A program made the position numbers and the translations under genes. DNA of 64,000 bases from Euryodendron excelsum (taxonomy: Eukaryota; Streptophyta; Magnoliopsida; Ericales; Pentaphylacaceae). The stretch's first letter is position 1. Every line of letters begins with the position of its first letter. The stretch lies in the NCBI GenBank assembly GCA_033060915.1, contig CM065394.1:23341501-23405500 (forward strand), in the 5' to 3' direction. Of the stretch, positions 34,481 through 47,600 are shown piece by piece. Below the pieces are notes generated by a model. It made no database searches and was not told where the DNA came from. It saw only the letters and a program-made list of their open reading frames with translations.

Positions 34481-34594
34481 TCTAATACCCACGGGCTGGC
34501 ACGTGTAGCAGATGCACCAAAAGGAAATTCCAATTGGTGCATGTGCTACATGCGCTAGGGTAAAAAGAGACCATGTGCATGTAGCACATGCGCC
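34481..34594 (-). promoter_or_regulatory. Candidate promoter of the antisense PMD-like gene
   Basis: Three palindromes of the LTR-B type lie at 34574-34594 (arms TGTGCATGT/ACATGCGCC), 34536-34556 and about 34499-34518. On the minus strand they are followed by a TATA-like GGGTATTAGA at 34490-34481, which is about 195 nt before the splice donor at 34288. The order palindromes, TATA, exon, donor mirrors the LTR promoter. Confidence 0.55.
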
Positions 34595-34908
34595 AGTTTC
34601 AACTTCCCACCCAAAACCAGCTTTCGATTCCCCTAGAGTCCGAAATTGTTTTCAAGATTTTCAAAAGCTGGAAATTAGGCTTTCAAAATTTATTTTCAAA
34701 AATCAAGTGTTCCAAATCAAGCTTTGTCAAAATTGGCAACTCAAGTCTCGATCGAAGTTTTCAAAATGCGATTTTTCAAATGTCAAAATTTTCCAGACCT
34801 GTGACCCGCAAGGAGTCCAAAACACTTTAAGCTTACCAGGTTATCATCCCTCTGATCGCCTCGTGACCAAAAAGCAATCCTTACTTTGTTATTTTTTTGC
34901 CTCGTGAC

Positions 34909-34922
34909 CAAAAAGGGGCAGT
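34909..34922 (+). other. Polypurine tract of the LTR-B element
   Basis: AAAAAGGGGCAGT abuts the TGTAAGCACC start of the 3' LTR. It primes plus-strand synthesis in retrotransposons and confirms that 34923 is the 3' LTR start. Confidence 0.75.
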
Positions 34923-37900
34923 TGTAAGCACCCCATTTTTGCCTACTCAGTAATCTCCGGCCCGACTGGACTTAGTCTTCAAACATCACAACACATGCAA
35001 GCTCAAGACGAGCCTTTCAAACTCCAATCCAGTCAACTAGTCGCTTCTCGAGCCCACAAAGCCCAAATGAAGCCATAAACATCATTCTAAGTAGCTTTCC
35101 GGGCCCGGGCGGTCTCGGAAACCAACGCCATCCAGGTAGCTTCTCGAGATCTGGCGACCTCGAGGACTAACACCTTATCAAATTCTAAACGGTTCACTTC
35201 TGGCGCCTGCTAGTGTACCATTGTAGAATGTCTGTCATTCGGTAGTTCTTCGAGACCAGGCGTTCTCGGAGACCAACACCACCCTTACAGATAGCTTTCT
35301 AAGACCAGGCGTTCTTAGGAACCAACACCACCCAACAAGATAACTCTTTGAGACCGAGTGATCTCAGGAACCAACACCGCACAAGTAGCTTTCCTAGACC
35401 GGGCAATCTAGGGAACCAACACCTAGGTTAACACCGGCACCTACTAGTCTATCTCAGTAAAAACTGACCAAACCTACCCCTTGGGTCTCCAAGCACGTCT
35501 TGAGAAAGTTCAAAACCCCTCAAGATGGTAAGTCCACCTTTCCAAAGTGTTACTAAGCAGTTAGGTGTACTCAACACGCCATTTAGTCCAATTCCAGTCC
35601 CATTTCGGCTAACCCTGGTAAAAATGACCATTTTACCCCTAGGCGCCCTAGCACAGCAAAAATCCCACCAAACAGTAAAAAACTCTTTTGGGATCATCCC
35701 CGAATGACTCGGCACGCTTAACATAACACTACAGTCCATTCCTAACCTTTTTCAACTGAACCCAGTCAAAGTGACCATTTTGCCCCTGGCAACCTGAACG
35801 CACCCCAAAATAACACCGGTCCTAGAATATTGAATGGCGGGTCTTGTCACACACCCCTGTTTAACTTAAGGAGAACCTTACAATGCTAAACACCCCCAAC
35901 TCGATAAAATTTTCCCGAAGCGTCTCGTAAACGCTTTGCCAAGATTGCCTTTTTTTCTGATTCCCTAGTTATAACGCACCGTCAAATGACTTGAGAAATG
36001 TGTAAACCAAGGAATTCCTGAAAGCTTGTTCATAGGTCTTTCCATCGCTACGACTCGATCAGATAGATCACTTCCCAAAGCCACTCATCGTATGACTCGA
36101 AAACTGTAACTTTTAGCAACCCCTGGAGCGTCTCGCAAACGCTCCACCAAGATTGCCTTTTCTTCCAATTCCCTAATTAAAACGCATCGTCAAACGACTT
36201 GAGAAATGTATAATTAAGGAATTCTTGAAAGTGTTTCCAGAGTACTTTCCATCTGTACGGTCCGATGGGAGAGATCGCTTTTCAAAGGCCTCGATCATGC
36301 GACACAAAAACAGCTACTTTCAAACCCTCGCAAAGCGTATCACAGACGCTCCGTAGAGATGTCATTTTATGCACACTTCCCGAGATGATATCTCACATTT
36401 CCGAACACCATTCAAACTTTTTAAAAACATGAAAGTTCAAGAGAAACCTTAGGAGAACACCCCGGGTGCAACCGATTCCTACTAAACCTTCCCGGTTAGC
36501 TCAATTATCGAGACAAAGTTTAAACGAACACTCCCAGTGATGGAGCGTATGCTACATGCGCCCAGATTTTGATCAAATAGACCAAAGCTTGATCAACCAT
36601 CACGATTTAGCCAGTACAATGGGTTCCACGTGGCATTCTGGTAATGGAACAGTACTGGCGCATGCCATATGTGCCAGGCTAAAATACATGGCCCAGGTCT
36701 CTCTTAGGTTACCTATAAATACAAGCCTTCCCTTTTGCATATTTCAGAACAGAAAATTGATATGAAGCTCTGTTGAAACTGCTCTAGAACCTCGAATTTC
36801 TATATACTTCTCACTCCTCCAACACTTAGGCTAGATTCCACCTCCCCCTAACCTATACACTTAACCTACATAGCCCTATACACTATTAAACTCCTCCTTC
36901 CAGCCCCTCAAGCCTACTTGAAGTCATCCAAGTTCAAGTCAAGGCATCCATAGAGGATTACAAGTGTATTGAAGGCCAAAGGTGGTATTTCTTTTACATT
37001 TTTGTATTCCCCCACTCTTCTCTTCTCCCTCCTAGCCTATTTAGGCTATTCTCTATTTTAATTTCCATCTTCAACCCCCCTTTCTTACATGCTTAAAGCC
37101 AAGAGGATTCTTAGTTCATGCCTAGAGGAAAGCTAATGGGAGCCACCATGTAGGGGGATCTCTCACTAGCTTACTTTAAGATGGTATGGCCTAGAAGCCC
37201 CTTGATTATGTAGTGTAGCCTAAAACCTTTTATGTATTCATGAACCCCTTGCATTTTGCTATCTTGATCATGTCTTGTGTGCTTGGCTTCATTTTCATGT
37301 TTATAATGATGTTCTACAAAGCTTGCATTATTCTTATTTCCATGCCACTTTGAAGCTCCCCATTCCTTTTAAAAGGGTTCTAAGAGTTGGTCCTTTGAAG
37401 ATTAGGATGAGACCTTAAAAATCATGCCCTAGAAAATTCCCCATTAACCCCTAACTCTCACTTTTGCATCATTACATTCCAACTTGCATGAAATGGTTTT
37501 CAAACTCTCTAATTCCCAATGTTTCCATTCTCTCAAGTTTAGTGATTGGAATGGCCCCATGGAACCCTCTATTGAGTGGTCTCTTTTTACATTGGCCATA
37601 GGAACCCTAAATTTTTAGAATGGTTTCCTTTAAAATGGTTTTCAAAGATTTATTCTCTCCATCTTTGTATTAAAAATGGTTTTTCAAAAGTCGTTATCAT
37701 TATGTTGACTCTTGAAATTTTCACTCTTGCCAAGATAAAGGTTGTAATGGCTCTAAGAAAACCTTCTTTGGAATGGTTTTCAAGTACCAACCATATAAAC
37801 CATACTCTTGGCTAGAGTCAAATTTTTATAGAAATGATTTTCAAAAGGGTTGTCTACCAAAGTGCTTTACATAACATGATTTGTTTTCTAAAACTCTTTT

Positions 37901-38970
37901 CGAAAGTGCATAAAGCCATCTTCCAATCCAACCCTCGGTTAACTTGACCCTAGTTGTTTAACTCTAGGTTAACTTGACCCTAGTTATCCAACCCAAAGTT
38001 AACTTGACCCTAGTTGCCCAACCCTAGGTTAACCTAACTCAAGTTTGTCAACCATAGGTCACCCATAACCTTAGGCCAACCCAACCTAGGTTGGTATACT
38101 TCAATATTCCAACTCATGAACCCCTTTTTAAAGGTTCTTCCTACTACTCCCATAGCTCATTTTTTCAAAACCTTCTACTCTCTTTAGATTTCAAAAACCG
38201 ACTCCATAACCTTTTCAAACACTCCTACACTCTACCTTTAAAAATGTTTTCAATAACTCACAATCCTAAGGTGTTCTTACCCCTTCTCTGGTTAGAGATT
38301 CCAAAGGAAGGTGATATATCAAGAACAACCTCTAAGGTTGTCCATATTATAGTTCCAAAGTCCTAGGCGTTTTCAAAAACCACCTTCAAAAACTTTTCAA
38401 AAACTACCTTCGAAAACTTTTCAAAAACTAATTTACTAAAACACTCCAAAATCATACCTCCAAGGTTTTCAAAACAAGACTTCAAAACACTTTCAAAACT
38501 TTACTGAGTTATTTCAAATGCACTTCAAAAACTCCCTTAAGTTGCCCCAAATACATCTCAAAACATTTCAAAATCCCTTTTTCAAAAGTTTCAAAGTTCT
38601 ATTTCAGGACACTCCAACATCCGATTCCAAATCAAAACCCTCAAGTTCTCTTTTTCAAAAGACCTCAAAGTGTCTTCAAACTTTCCAAAGACCTCAATGT
38701 GTCATCAAAATATTCCAAAGGCCCTAATGCACCTATTTTCCATCGGGCCCTTGCCCGAACGACGAATGACCTGATTCTAGACAAATGAGATACGTAGGCA
38801 ACCTAAAATGGTGCAGTCATAACTCCCATTTCAACTCCAGTCTCTTTTTTAAAAGTTTCTATCAATTCAAAGTTTCTATCTCAAACCCCTTCAAACTCCC
38901 ATGTTTTCAAACTTCTTTAAAAACTTTCATCATGCATCATTCATCCGAAAAGTGATGATTAAACCCCATT
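34923..38970 (+). mobile_element. LTR-B, 3' LTR (3'-truncated)
   Basis: It starts TGTAAGCACCCCATTTTTG right after the polypurine tract. From about 36040 it matches the 5' LTR at 16427-19470 (shared blocks include GATAGATCACTTCCCAAAG, TCACTCCTCCAACACTT and GGATGAGACCTTA). The match stops near 38970 at an LTR-C remnant, so roughly the last 0.5 kb is missing. The TATA box is at 36714-36720. Compared with the 5' LTR, the perfect 21-bp promoter palindrome is deleted. Confidence 0.85.
35860..36370 (+). repeat. About 208-bp tandem repeat in LTR-B
   Basis: The blocks GCGTCTCGTAAACGC (35919), GCGTCTCGCAAACGC (36128) and GCGTATCACAGACGC (36335) are about 208 bp apart, and the stretches between them also match (CGTCAAA(T/C)GACTTGAGAAATG). 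The 5' LTR break at 16420 falls inside this array. Confidence 0.75.
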
Positions 38971-39676
38971 TTTAAAATTCTAAATTGGAAGAAGAAGAAG
39001 ATAAAAACATTTTGAAGAAGAAGATAAAAACATTGAAACCCTAGTTACCTCCATTGTTCATCTAAGATTTTCAATTGATTCCAAGATAGAATCTAGCTAC
39101 TCAATGTCATGATAGATACGAAAATATATATGTAAATTTATTAGAAGACTGAGAATATGATTACAGGAACTGAAATACTATGAAAACTGTTGAATCTGAT
39201 TATAAAAATTGAAAAACTATGAAAATTTTGTAAACTTATATTCTATTCTACTCCTTAAACTCTGAAAGAAAGCCTAAAACTCATAAAAGAAAAGACTATA
39301 AAGAACTTAAAAAAAACCCAACTTATATAGGAAGAAAAAATATCTAAAAATTCGCAGAATCGTTGGAACACTTGGCTGACCATTCGAACGGTTTTTGACG
39401 CACTTCTAAAGGTGAGAAAGAGCTACAGTATTTTTTGACGCGTATCAAATCTGATTTTGATGCTTCCTCTGTTTGACGTGGCATACGGTCTCCCACCCTG
39501 TTCGAACAATTGTTTTCCTTTTTGTCCAAATTTATCCTTTTTAGCATGGGATTCTTGTTTCAAGTAAAATAAACTAAGTTAGTATAAATTAGAACTAAAA
39601 CTAAACAACTAACCCTACTCTAGGTTTAACAAAAAACTAATTAAGGCATAATACTTACATTTTTGGAGCGCAATCA
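38971..39676 (-). mobile_element. LTR-C, partial 3' LTR of a second Athila-like element
   Basis: On the minus strand it begins TGATTGCGCTCCAAAAATG and follows the order of the 8590-9838 LTR down to AACAATGGAGGTAACTAGGG. The last 0.5 kb is absent, ending at the LTR-B junction. It also contains a duplicated GAAGAAGATAAAAACATT block near 38990-39030. Confidence 0.6.
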
Positions 39677-40234
39677 CACCCACAAACTAGATTTTTGCTA
39701 GTTTGTAGCAAAATTCGAAAAAACAAAAGAGATAATCTCCACTTTCGTGAGAGTCACGAGTGCATTTAGCATATGTACCCAACCTTTAAACCTCTAGTGG
39801 ACGAGTGGTGTATCATGAGGGCTTATAGTGATGGTACTCACAAACATTTATTCATATCAAGCAATCAAAGAAAAAGAGCAATTGAAGCAAATAATAACTT
39901 GCTCAAGATAATCCTCAATTCATCCTATATCTCGACTCACACAAGGAAAAGGCATAAAAACTTATAAGAAGGATTTACATTAAAATGTGCTATCAATGTA
40001 ATATAACTCGAATGTATCAAACTTATGCAATCATATCGTTCATGCTTTGATTCAAGTCTCACCGGTTATACACTTTCAAAGAACATTGAACACATATGTC
40101 TCTCAATGGAAAGCTTATCAATAGAGTAAATATATATGACATGCAACAAGAGCAATCCAATAGCAAAAACAGTAAAGAATTAAGTGTATATGACTTGGCA
40201 TAGCTCCATAAAAGGACATCGATAGTTAAAGTGA
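39677..40234 (-). mobile_element. 3' non-coding region of the second Athila-like element (LTR-proximal part)
   Basis: It continues the segment at 43926-44642 across the inserted solo LTR and matches the plus-strand copy ending near 12490. No coding potential was recognised. The AGTGA target duplication is at 40230-40234. Confidence 0.6.
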
Positions 40235-43200
40235 TATAAGCACCCAATTTTTGCCCGCTCGGTGATCTCTAACCTGACCAGGCTCACTTTTGAACATCGC
40301 ATGCACATTCAGACTCACACCCACCCTAAAAATCCCAATCTAGTCCACCGGTCACTTGGCGGGCCCACTTGAAGCCAAGTGACCATTTTGCCCCTAGGCA
40401 TCCAATTGCCTCTGGGAACCACACCGACACTGGGCATCAAATCAGTTACCTTTTGAGGATGCTTTCAATAGTATTCCCAACCTTCTAACACCTTTCCAAA
40501 CCATTCCGAGTCTATTTCGGTAAGGTCGGTGCAAAATGACCATTTTGCCCTTGGTGGGTCGTTCGTCTTTTCCAACTACACCGGCTATGGATATCAAACC
40601 GGCAATTGTTGGAACACTCTTAATAGTGTTTCCAACCCTCTAACCTTCTCGTAGGTCTCTCCGGGTCCATTCCGGTGTTTTCCCGATTCAAATGATCGTT
40701 TTGCCCTTAATGGGCCGGCTAACCTTTTCAACTATTTTAGCATTGTTTCTCAAGCTAGTTACCTCTGGGACACTCTCTCAAGGGTTCCCGTCCATTCCTG
40801 GCTAAATCTAGTTACTTGGAACATTTCAGATCATTTCTGGACTTTTCGGAGTCACTTCTTATGGAGCTAAGCCAAAAATTGCATGATAGTCACTAGGACA
40901 GGCACCCAAATCTTTTGCCTTGCATCCTAAGGGTCGAAAGATACGTTTCTTGCCGCCTTAAAACTTTCCTAAGTGGTTGGTGCCACTAAAGTTGAAAGTT
41001 TGCCTTGGCACTACTACAACAGGTGCCAAGATTGTTTTGATTGCCTATAAATACAGACTCTCCCCCCGCGTAAAAAAGGTCCGCAAATTCAATCCAAAAA
41101 CTCTATCTCTCTAAAAAACAGAGCTCGAAGCCTCTCCAAACCCTAATTCTCTCAAGCCTCTTCAAAACCTAGCCTCCATACACTCAAACCTTAACCTTTA
41201 TACACACTATACACTCAAACACAAGCCTCCAAACATTCATTGAAGACTCAAGTGCTACAACTTCAAAACTCTCAAGGTTCAAGTGAAGCAAAGCAAACAA
41301 AGTAATCAAAACAAGAGTAATAAGAGGTTGGTTTCTATTTATTTTTATGTAATCCCCCCTCTCTCTTCATCCTCTTTACCCACTTGGGTTTTCTTTTATT
41401 TTAATCCCCATCTTCTACCTTTTCTTCTTGCATGCTTGAAACAAGGGACTCCCCAATTCCTGCCTAAGAAGGACCGTTGAAGATTAACATGCTGGGGGCT
41501 TTTTTCTAGTTCAACCTTTGATGGTATGGGTTCGGCCCCTTTGATTATGTGGTAAAGCCTAGTCTTGTATGTTCACGACCCTATTGCATTATGCATGTCA
41601 TATTCATACATCCATTCAAAATTGAGTTCAAAATTATTTTCAAACTTGCATCAAAGTTCTCTTTCAAAACTTGCATTCAAAATCTCTTTCTTTCAAACTT
41701 TTTTTTTAAAATCACACTCCTAGAATGATTCTAGCCAAATCATGGTTAGGGTTGTTTTAGAAAAGTGTTATATTCAATGTAACTATCCAGGTCCAACTCT
41801 TGGGTGTAAACCCTAAATTGTATTTATCAAAACTATAATCTTAGGATGATTCTAGTCATTCAATGGTTAGGGTTGTTTTAAGAAGGTATTACATTTAATG
41901 TGATCATTATGGTCCATATTTCAACCCCTATTTTTTTTTTCAAAATCACAACTCTAGAATGGTTCTAATCTTTTTATGGTTAGAATCGTTTTAAGAAAGT
42001 GAGATATTCAAGAGATTTTCAAAAGTCCACGTTCAAATCTCTTTCAAAATTGTTTTGCAAATCTACTTCTTAAAAACTCTTTTCAAAGATTTATTTTTCA
42101 AAAACTCTTTGTCTTGAAGTCCAAGTCAAACCCTAGAATCCATGGTTGGGAAACCCTAGTTCCTTTCTTAAAATCATGACTTCCTATTTTCCCTCAAATC
42201 ATAGATTTCCAAATCCAAGATTTTCAAAACTCAATATTTCCAATTTCAAGTCAAATCAAATCTTCTAATTTAGGAAACCAAATCAAATTCTCCAATTTTG
42301 AAAACAAAATCAAATAATCTATTTTTGAAAATAAAATCTAATCTTCTACTTTAGGAAATAGGAGTCAAATCTTTCCTAATTCCAACCTTTCTAAATTTCA
42401 ACTTGTCAAATCTTTCTGAATTCCAAAACTTTTCCTAATTTCAAGCTTTCAAATCTTTCTTAAATTCAAACTTCCAAATCTTTTCAAAGTTCAAATCTTT
42501 TTAAATTCAAAAGTTTTCAAAATCAATTTTTCTAATTTGAAAACTTTCCTAAAATGAAACTTTCTTAATTTGACACTTTTCTAAAATGAAACTTTCTTAA
42601 TTTGACACTTTTCTAAAATGAAACTTTCCTATTTTGAAACTTTCCTAATTCAAAGTTTTTCAAAATTCAATCTTTCCTAAACCCTAACTTTTTAAATTCT
42701 TTCGAATCAAATATTCAAGTCAAATCTTTTCCAATCATTCAAAGTCAAGTGTTTCTAAATCAAATCAAATAGTTTCCAATCTTTTCTAAATCACATATTT
42801 CCTAATTTTAAATTTTCCAAAATTAAAACTTTCCTTAATCCAACTTCTCAAGTTCAAATCAAGTTTTTCAATTCAATTATGTGCTTCAACCCTAGGTTAC
42901 CAAAGTCCTAGGATACCTAAACTCTAGTTCAACCCGAACCTTAAAATTAGGAAGCTTTAACTCTTTTCAAAAACTTTTTTAAAACTTCAATCTAAATCAA
43001 GTTGTTTTCAAAGCTCAACTCAATCTTTTCAAATCAAGAACAAGTTCTCCTTTAAAATTTAATCTTTTCAAATCAAAATCAATTTCAAAATCTTGAAGTT
43101 CAATTTCAAATCAAAATCAATTCCAAGTTTAATTTTAAATCCAAGTTCAATTTCAAATCTTCTATTCAAAGTTCAAATCACACATTTTCAAAGATAAACT

Positions 43201-43925
43201 TTTCAAAAACCTCAAAGTGTTTATTTTCAATCAGATCCCGAGTCCAAACTACGACGAACCTGATTCCCAACAAAGGAATACGTAGGCAACTCTCTTAGGC
43301 GCGGTCACAACCTTTTTTCAAGTTTCCAATTCTATAACCTTTTTCAAGTTTCAAATCTTGTCTTCAAATCTATTTTTAAAATCAAATCTTTTTCTTGCAA
43401 TTGTATGTCATGCATCATATCAAAACTCTTTCTAAAATTCTTTTCAAAGTGGATAGTACTGGGTATTGGGTAATTGAAGATTCTAAATGAGTGAACCTAG
43501 GGTGAATAGACATATAGGTACCTCAAGGAAGGGATAGGGTGATAGCCTAGTGCATCCCTATACGTAACCAACCTCCGAACCTAGAATAATTGTTTTCAAA
43601 GGCCAAAAATGGAGTTATTTTTTTAAAAGGGTTTAAATCTTTTCAAATGTTGCCAAATAACCTATTTTCTTAAAAACTCTCTCTTGAGAAAGTTTTCAAA
43701 ACCTTTTTAAAAAATCCTAAGTTTAATCTTCGAATTGCACTTAGTTTTAAGTGACCTAACTCACCTTAATCAAGTTAGGTGGCGACTCCAAACTTTTTCC
43801 AAAAACTCTTATTCAAATCAATTTTCAATTCAAACTTAGTGCACTCGTCCTTCTAGGGGGATAAGTTCTAACAAGAGAGCACCGTGTTTTTTCCACTTGT
43901 GTGCTTCTCTCGAGTGCAAGCGACA
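40235..43925 (+). mobile_element. Solo LTR-A copy A2, 3.69 kb
   Basis: It starts TATAAGCACCC (the usual TG mutated to TA) and ends GCGACA. The flanks AGTGA and AGTAA match at 4 of 5, and both sides are one continuous Athila-like region, so it is a solo LTR. It lacks the 80-bp array of A1, has decayed promoter palindromes near 40980-41035, TATAAATA at 41046, and a low-complexity TTTC-rich region from 41.6 to 43.2 kb. Confidence 0.85.
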
Positions 43926-44642
43926 AGTAATAATCGAAGAATTGACATGTTTAACTTATAATCAAAGAAATTTCAAACTCATGTATACTTTCGGATCAAC
44001 TAATGCATTTTGTATGAAGAAGAAAGATGTATGGAGAGAGAAAGGGTAAAATAATCAAAACATATGTGATCAAGACATGTAATGATCAATAAATACATAC
44101 TTCCACTTCCCAATTCACATGACAATGCTTTTTTTTTTTTTACCGTTCTTCTCACTTGCTATTTATTGTCAACAATATATTTTTTTCTCTCTTTTTTTTT
44201 CCCAAGCAAATACATCATCTCTTTATTTTCAAGCTCTTACTGGCCTAATGATCATACCTCTTTCATGGAAAGTATTTTAACAATGATTTGGCTTTATCAA
44301 TAATGATATATATAAGGTTAAAGAGAAAAAATTCAAACATTATGGCTCAAAGAAGAATAGAATGGCCTAAAAACATATCCGAAATATACCAAGCTTGAAA
44401 TTCAAAAGAGTACAAGTATCAATAACTCTAATCATTACCCAACATATGAATCAAAATCAAGTATAATGAAGTTATTGAAAGAATGGAAGATGAAGAATTA
44501 TCCTTGAGTTAATGTATATCTACTCTGAAAAGAAGATAAATTGGTTCTAAAACTCACAAGGTAAAATCTCTACTATTTAAGAATATGCATGCACAAAACA
44601 TTAACATAAGATGTCATATAGTATTATAGTGTATAATGATGT
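43926..44642 (-). mobile_element. 3' non-coding region of the second Athila-like element (distal part)
   Basis: Reverse-complemented it aligns with 11704-12300 of the plus-strand copy, sharing GTATATTTCGGATAT and GCATGCATATTCTTAAAT. It ends at the LTR-A of the next element (44643). The apparent frames at 44082 and 44611 are not supported as genes. Confidence 0.65.
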
Positions 44643-47600
44643 TGTCGCGTCCCAATTATTCACACTCGAGGAAAATACATACAAGCGGGAAAAATACGGT
44701 ACTCTTTCGTTAGAACTCAACCTCCTAGAAGGACGAGTGCGACTAGGTTTGAATTACAAATTAATTCGATTAAGGGCTTTCAAAAAAGGTTTGAAGTTGC
44801 CACCTAACTGGATTAAGGTGAGTTAGGTCATCAAAAACTAAGCACAATCCGAAGATTACACTTAAAGTTTTTTAAAAGATTTTGAAAACTTCTTCCAAGA
44901 AGGGTTTTTAGAAAATAGGTTGTTTGGCAACCTTTGGAAATATTTAAGCCCTTTTTGAAAATAACTCCATTTTGGTCTTTGAAAACAGTAATCTAGGTTT
45001 GGAAGTTGGTTACATGTAGAGAAGACGCACTAAGCCATCACCCTATCCCGCCCTAAGTTCACTTATTCGGAATCCTTGATTAACAATTGTCCAATTATAT
45101 CCACTTTGAAAAGAAACTTTAGAAAGAGATTTGATATGATACATGACATGCAAGTGCAAGAAGAAGATTTAATTTTGAAAATAGATTTGAAAGGAAAGAT
45201 TTGAAGTTTGAAAATAGATTTGAAAAGAAGATTTGAAGTTTGAAAGAGGGTTTTAGAAATTGAAAATTTGAAATAGATTATGGAATTGGAAACTTGAAAA
45301 AGGTTGTAACCGTACCCATGAGGGTTGCCTACATATTCCTTTTTGAGAATCAGGTCAGTCGTAGTTCGAACAAGAGTCCAATTGAAAATAGACACTTTTA
45401 GGTTTTTGAAAAGTTTGATTTGAAAAGAGTTTAATTAGAACTTTGAATAGAAGATTTGAAATTGAAATTGGATTTAAAATTGAACTTTGAAATTGGCTCG
45501 GGTTTGAAAAGATGGAACTTGGAAGAAGAACTTGGACTTGATTTAGAAATATTGAGATTTGAAGACATCTTGGACTTAGATTGAAGTTGAAAACCATCTT
45601 GGTTTAAAAAGGAATTTTAGAAAGGAGTTGAAACTTTCTAACTTAGGATTAGGGTTGAGTTAGTGTTTAGGCCTCCTAGGGTTTAGGTTACCTTAGATTG
45701 GAACATGTAGTTGAATTAAGAAGGTTTTATTTAGACTCGAGAGGTTTGATTTTAGAAAGTTGAATTTAGAAAAGGTTTGAATTGAGAAAGGTTCGATTTA
45801 GGAAAGTTGGATTTAAGGAAGATTTGAAAAGAGATTTGATTTGATTTAGAAAGACTTGACTTAATCACTTGATTTGAATGAATTTATTAGAATTTAGAAA
45901 TTTTTGAATTTAGGATAGTTTCAAAATAAGAAAGTTTCATTTTAGGAAAGTGTCAAACAAAGAAAGTTTCATTTTAGGAGAGTTTTGAATTTGAAAAGTT
46001 TGAAATTTAAAAAGGTTTGAAATTAGAAAAACTTTACTTTTAGGAAAGTTTTGAATTTAGAAAGATTTAGCTTCTATTTTCTAAAGTAGAAGATTAGATT
46101 TTATTTCTAAAAATAGATGATTTGATTTGGTTTCTAAAATTAGAGGATTTGATCTAGTTTTCTAATTTAGAAGATTAGATTTGACATGGAATTGAAAATG
46201 TTGAATTTTGAAAATCTAGGATTTGGAAAGCTATGATTTGGTGTAGAAAAAGAGATTTTGAAAGCCTAGAATATGATGTAAAATAGGAAATCATGACTTT
46301 AAGGAAAAGAATTAGAATTTTCTAACGATGGAATCTAGGGCTTGACTTGGACTCCAAGAAAAAGAGATTTCGAAAAGTAGATCTTTTGAAGAGAATTTCT
46401 AAGAAGGAAACTTGAAGAGAATTTTTAGAAAGTGGATTTTTGAAAGGAAGTTTAAAAAGAGTTTTTAGAAGGTAGCTTTTTGAGGAGAGTTTTTAGAAAG
46501 TATTTTGAAAAGCAATTTTGGAAAGGGGCTTGAAGAGAATTTGTGAAAAGATGTTTAAAAAGCAATTTGAAAGGAGTTTTGAATATGGACTTTTGAAAAC
46601 CTTTTGAATATCTCACTTTTCCAAAACGATTCTAACCACGAAAAAGTTAGAACCATTCCAAGTTGATGGTTTTGTAAAACAACATAGATTTGAAATATGG
46701 ACCAATATTATCACATTAAAGTGGGTTGGGAGAAAGAAGAGAGAGGGGAGAAGTACATGAACATAAAGAGAGAGCCTACCTTATCTTCCTCTTGTTTTAC
46801 TTGCTTTGTTTGTTTTACTTTGCTTGATCCTTTAGAGCTTCCAAGTTGCATCACTTTGAGTTTTCAATGGAGGCTTGTGTATGAGTGTATGGAGTGTGTA
46901 TAGGTGTTGGTTTTGGAAAGATTTCGAGTTCTGTAATTCAAAAAGCAAAGTTTTTGGATTGAGTTTGTGGACCCTTTTCACACAGGGGGAGGCTTTGTAT
47001 TTATAGACCGAAGACTAGCTTGGCGCCTGTTGTAATGGCGCTAGGGTAAAAACCAGTGGTGCCAGGCCAAATTTTGACTTTGCGCCACTGCTAGTGGCGC
47101 TAGCCACTTAGGAAATTTCTTAGGATGGCAAGCAACGTATTTTTTGATTCTTGATACGCAAGGCAAAAGATTTGGGCGCCTGTTTTAGTGACTACTATGC
47201 AATTTTTGGCTTGGCTTTACTTAGAGAGACTTTGGAAGGTTCGGGAACGTTCCAGGAAGCTGGAAATGATCCGAAAGGTTGAAAATGGATAGAAACCCTT
47301 GAAATAGTGTCCCGGGGGTAACGAGCTTGGAAAACAATACCGAAATGTTTGGAAAGGCGGACAGGCCCATTAAGGACAAAATAGTCAACTGGACTGAAAA
47401 ACCACCAGAATGGACTTGGAATGAATCATGAGAGGACTTGAAGGTTGAAACACTATCTAGAGTGCTTCGGGGAACTGTCGGTTTGATACCTAGAGCTAGT
47501 GTGGTTGGAAAAGGGGACCAGCCCACTAGGGGCAAAATGGTCATTTTGTATCGGGCTTACCGGAATGGATTCGGAATGTTTCGGAATGTTTCGGAAAGGT

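Noticed and set aside
35854..35870. TGTCACACACCCC as a separate LTR start
   Set aside because: The sequence before it is LTR-like and continuous with the LTR start at 34923 behind a polypurine tract. The 5' LTR is simply truncated inside this region.
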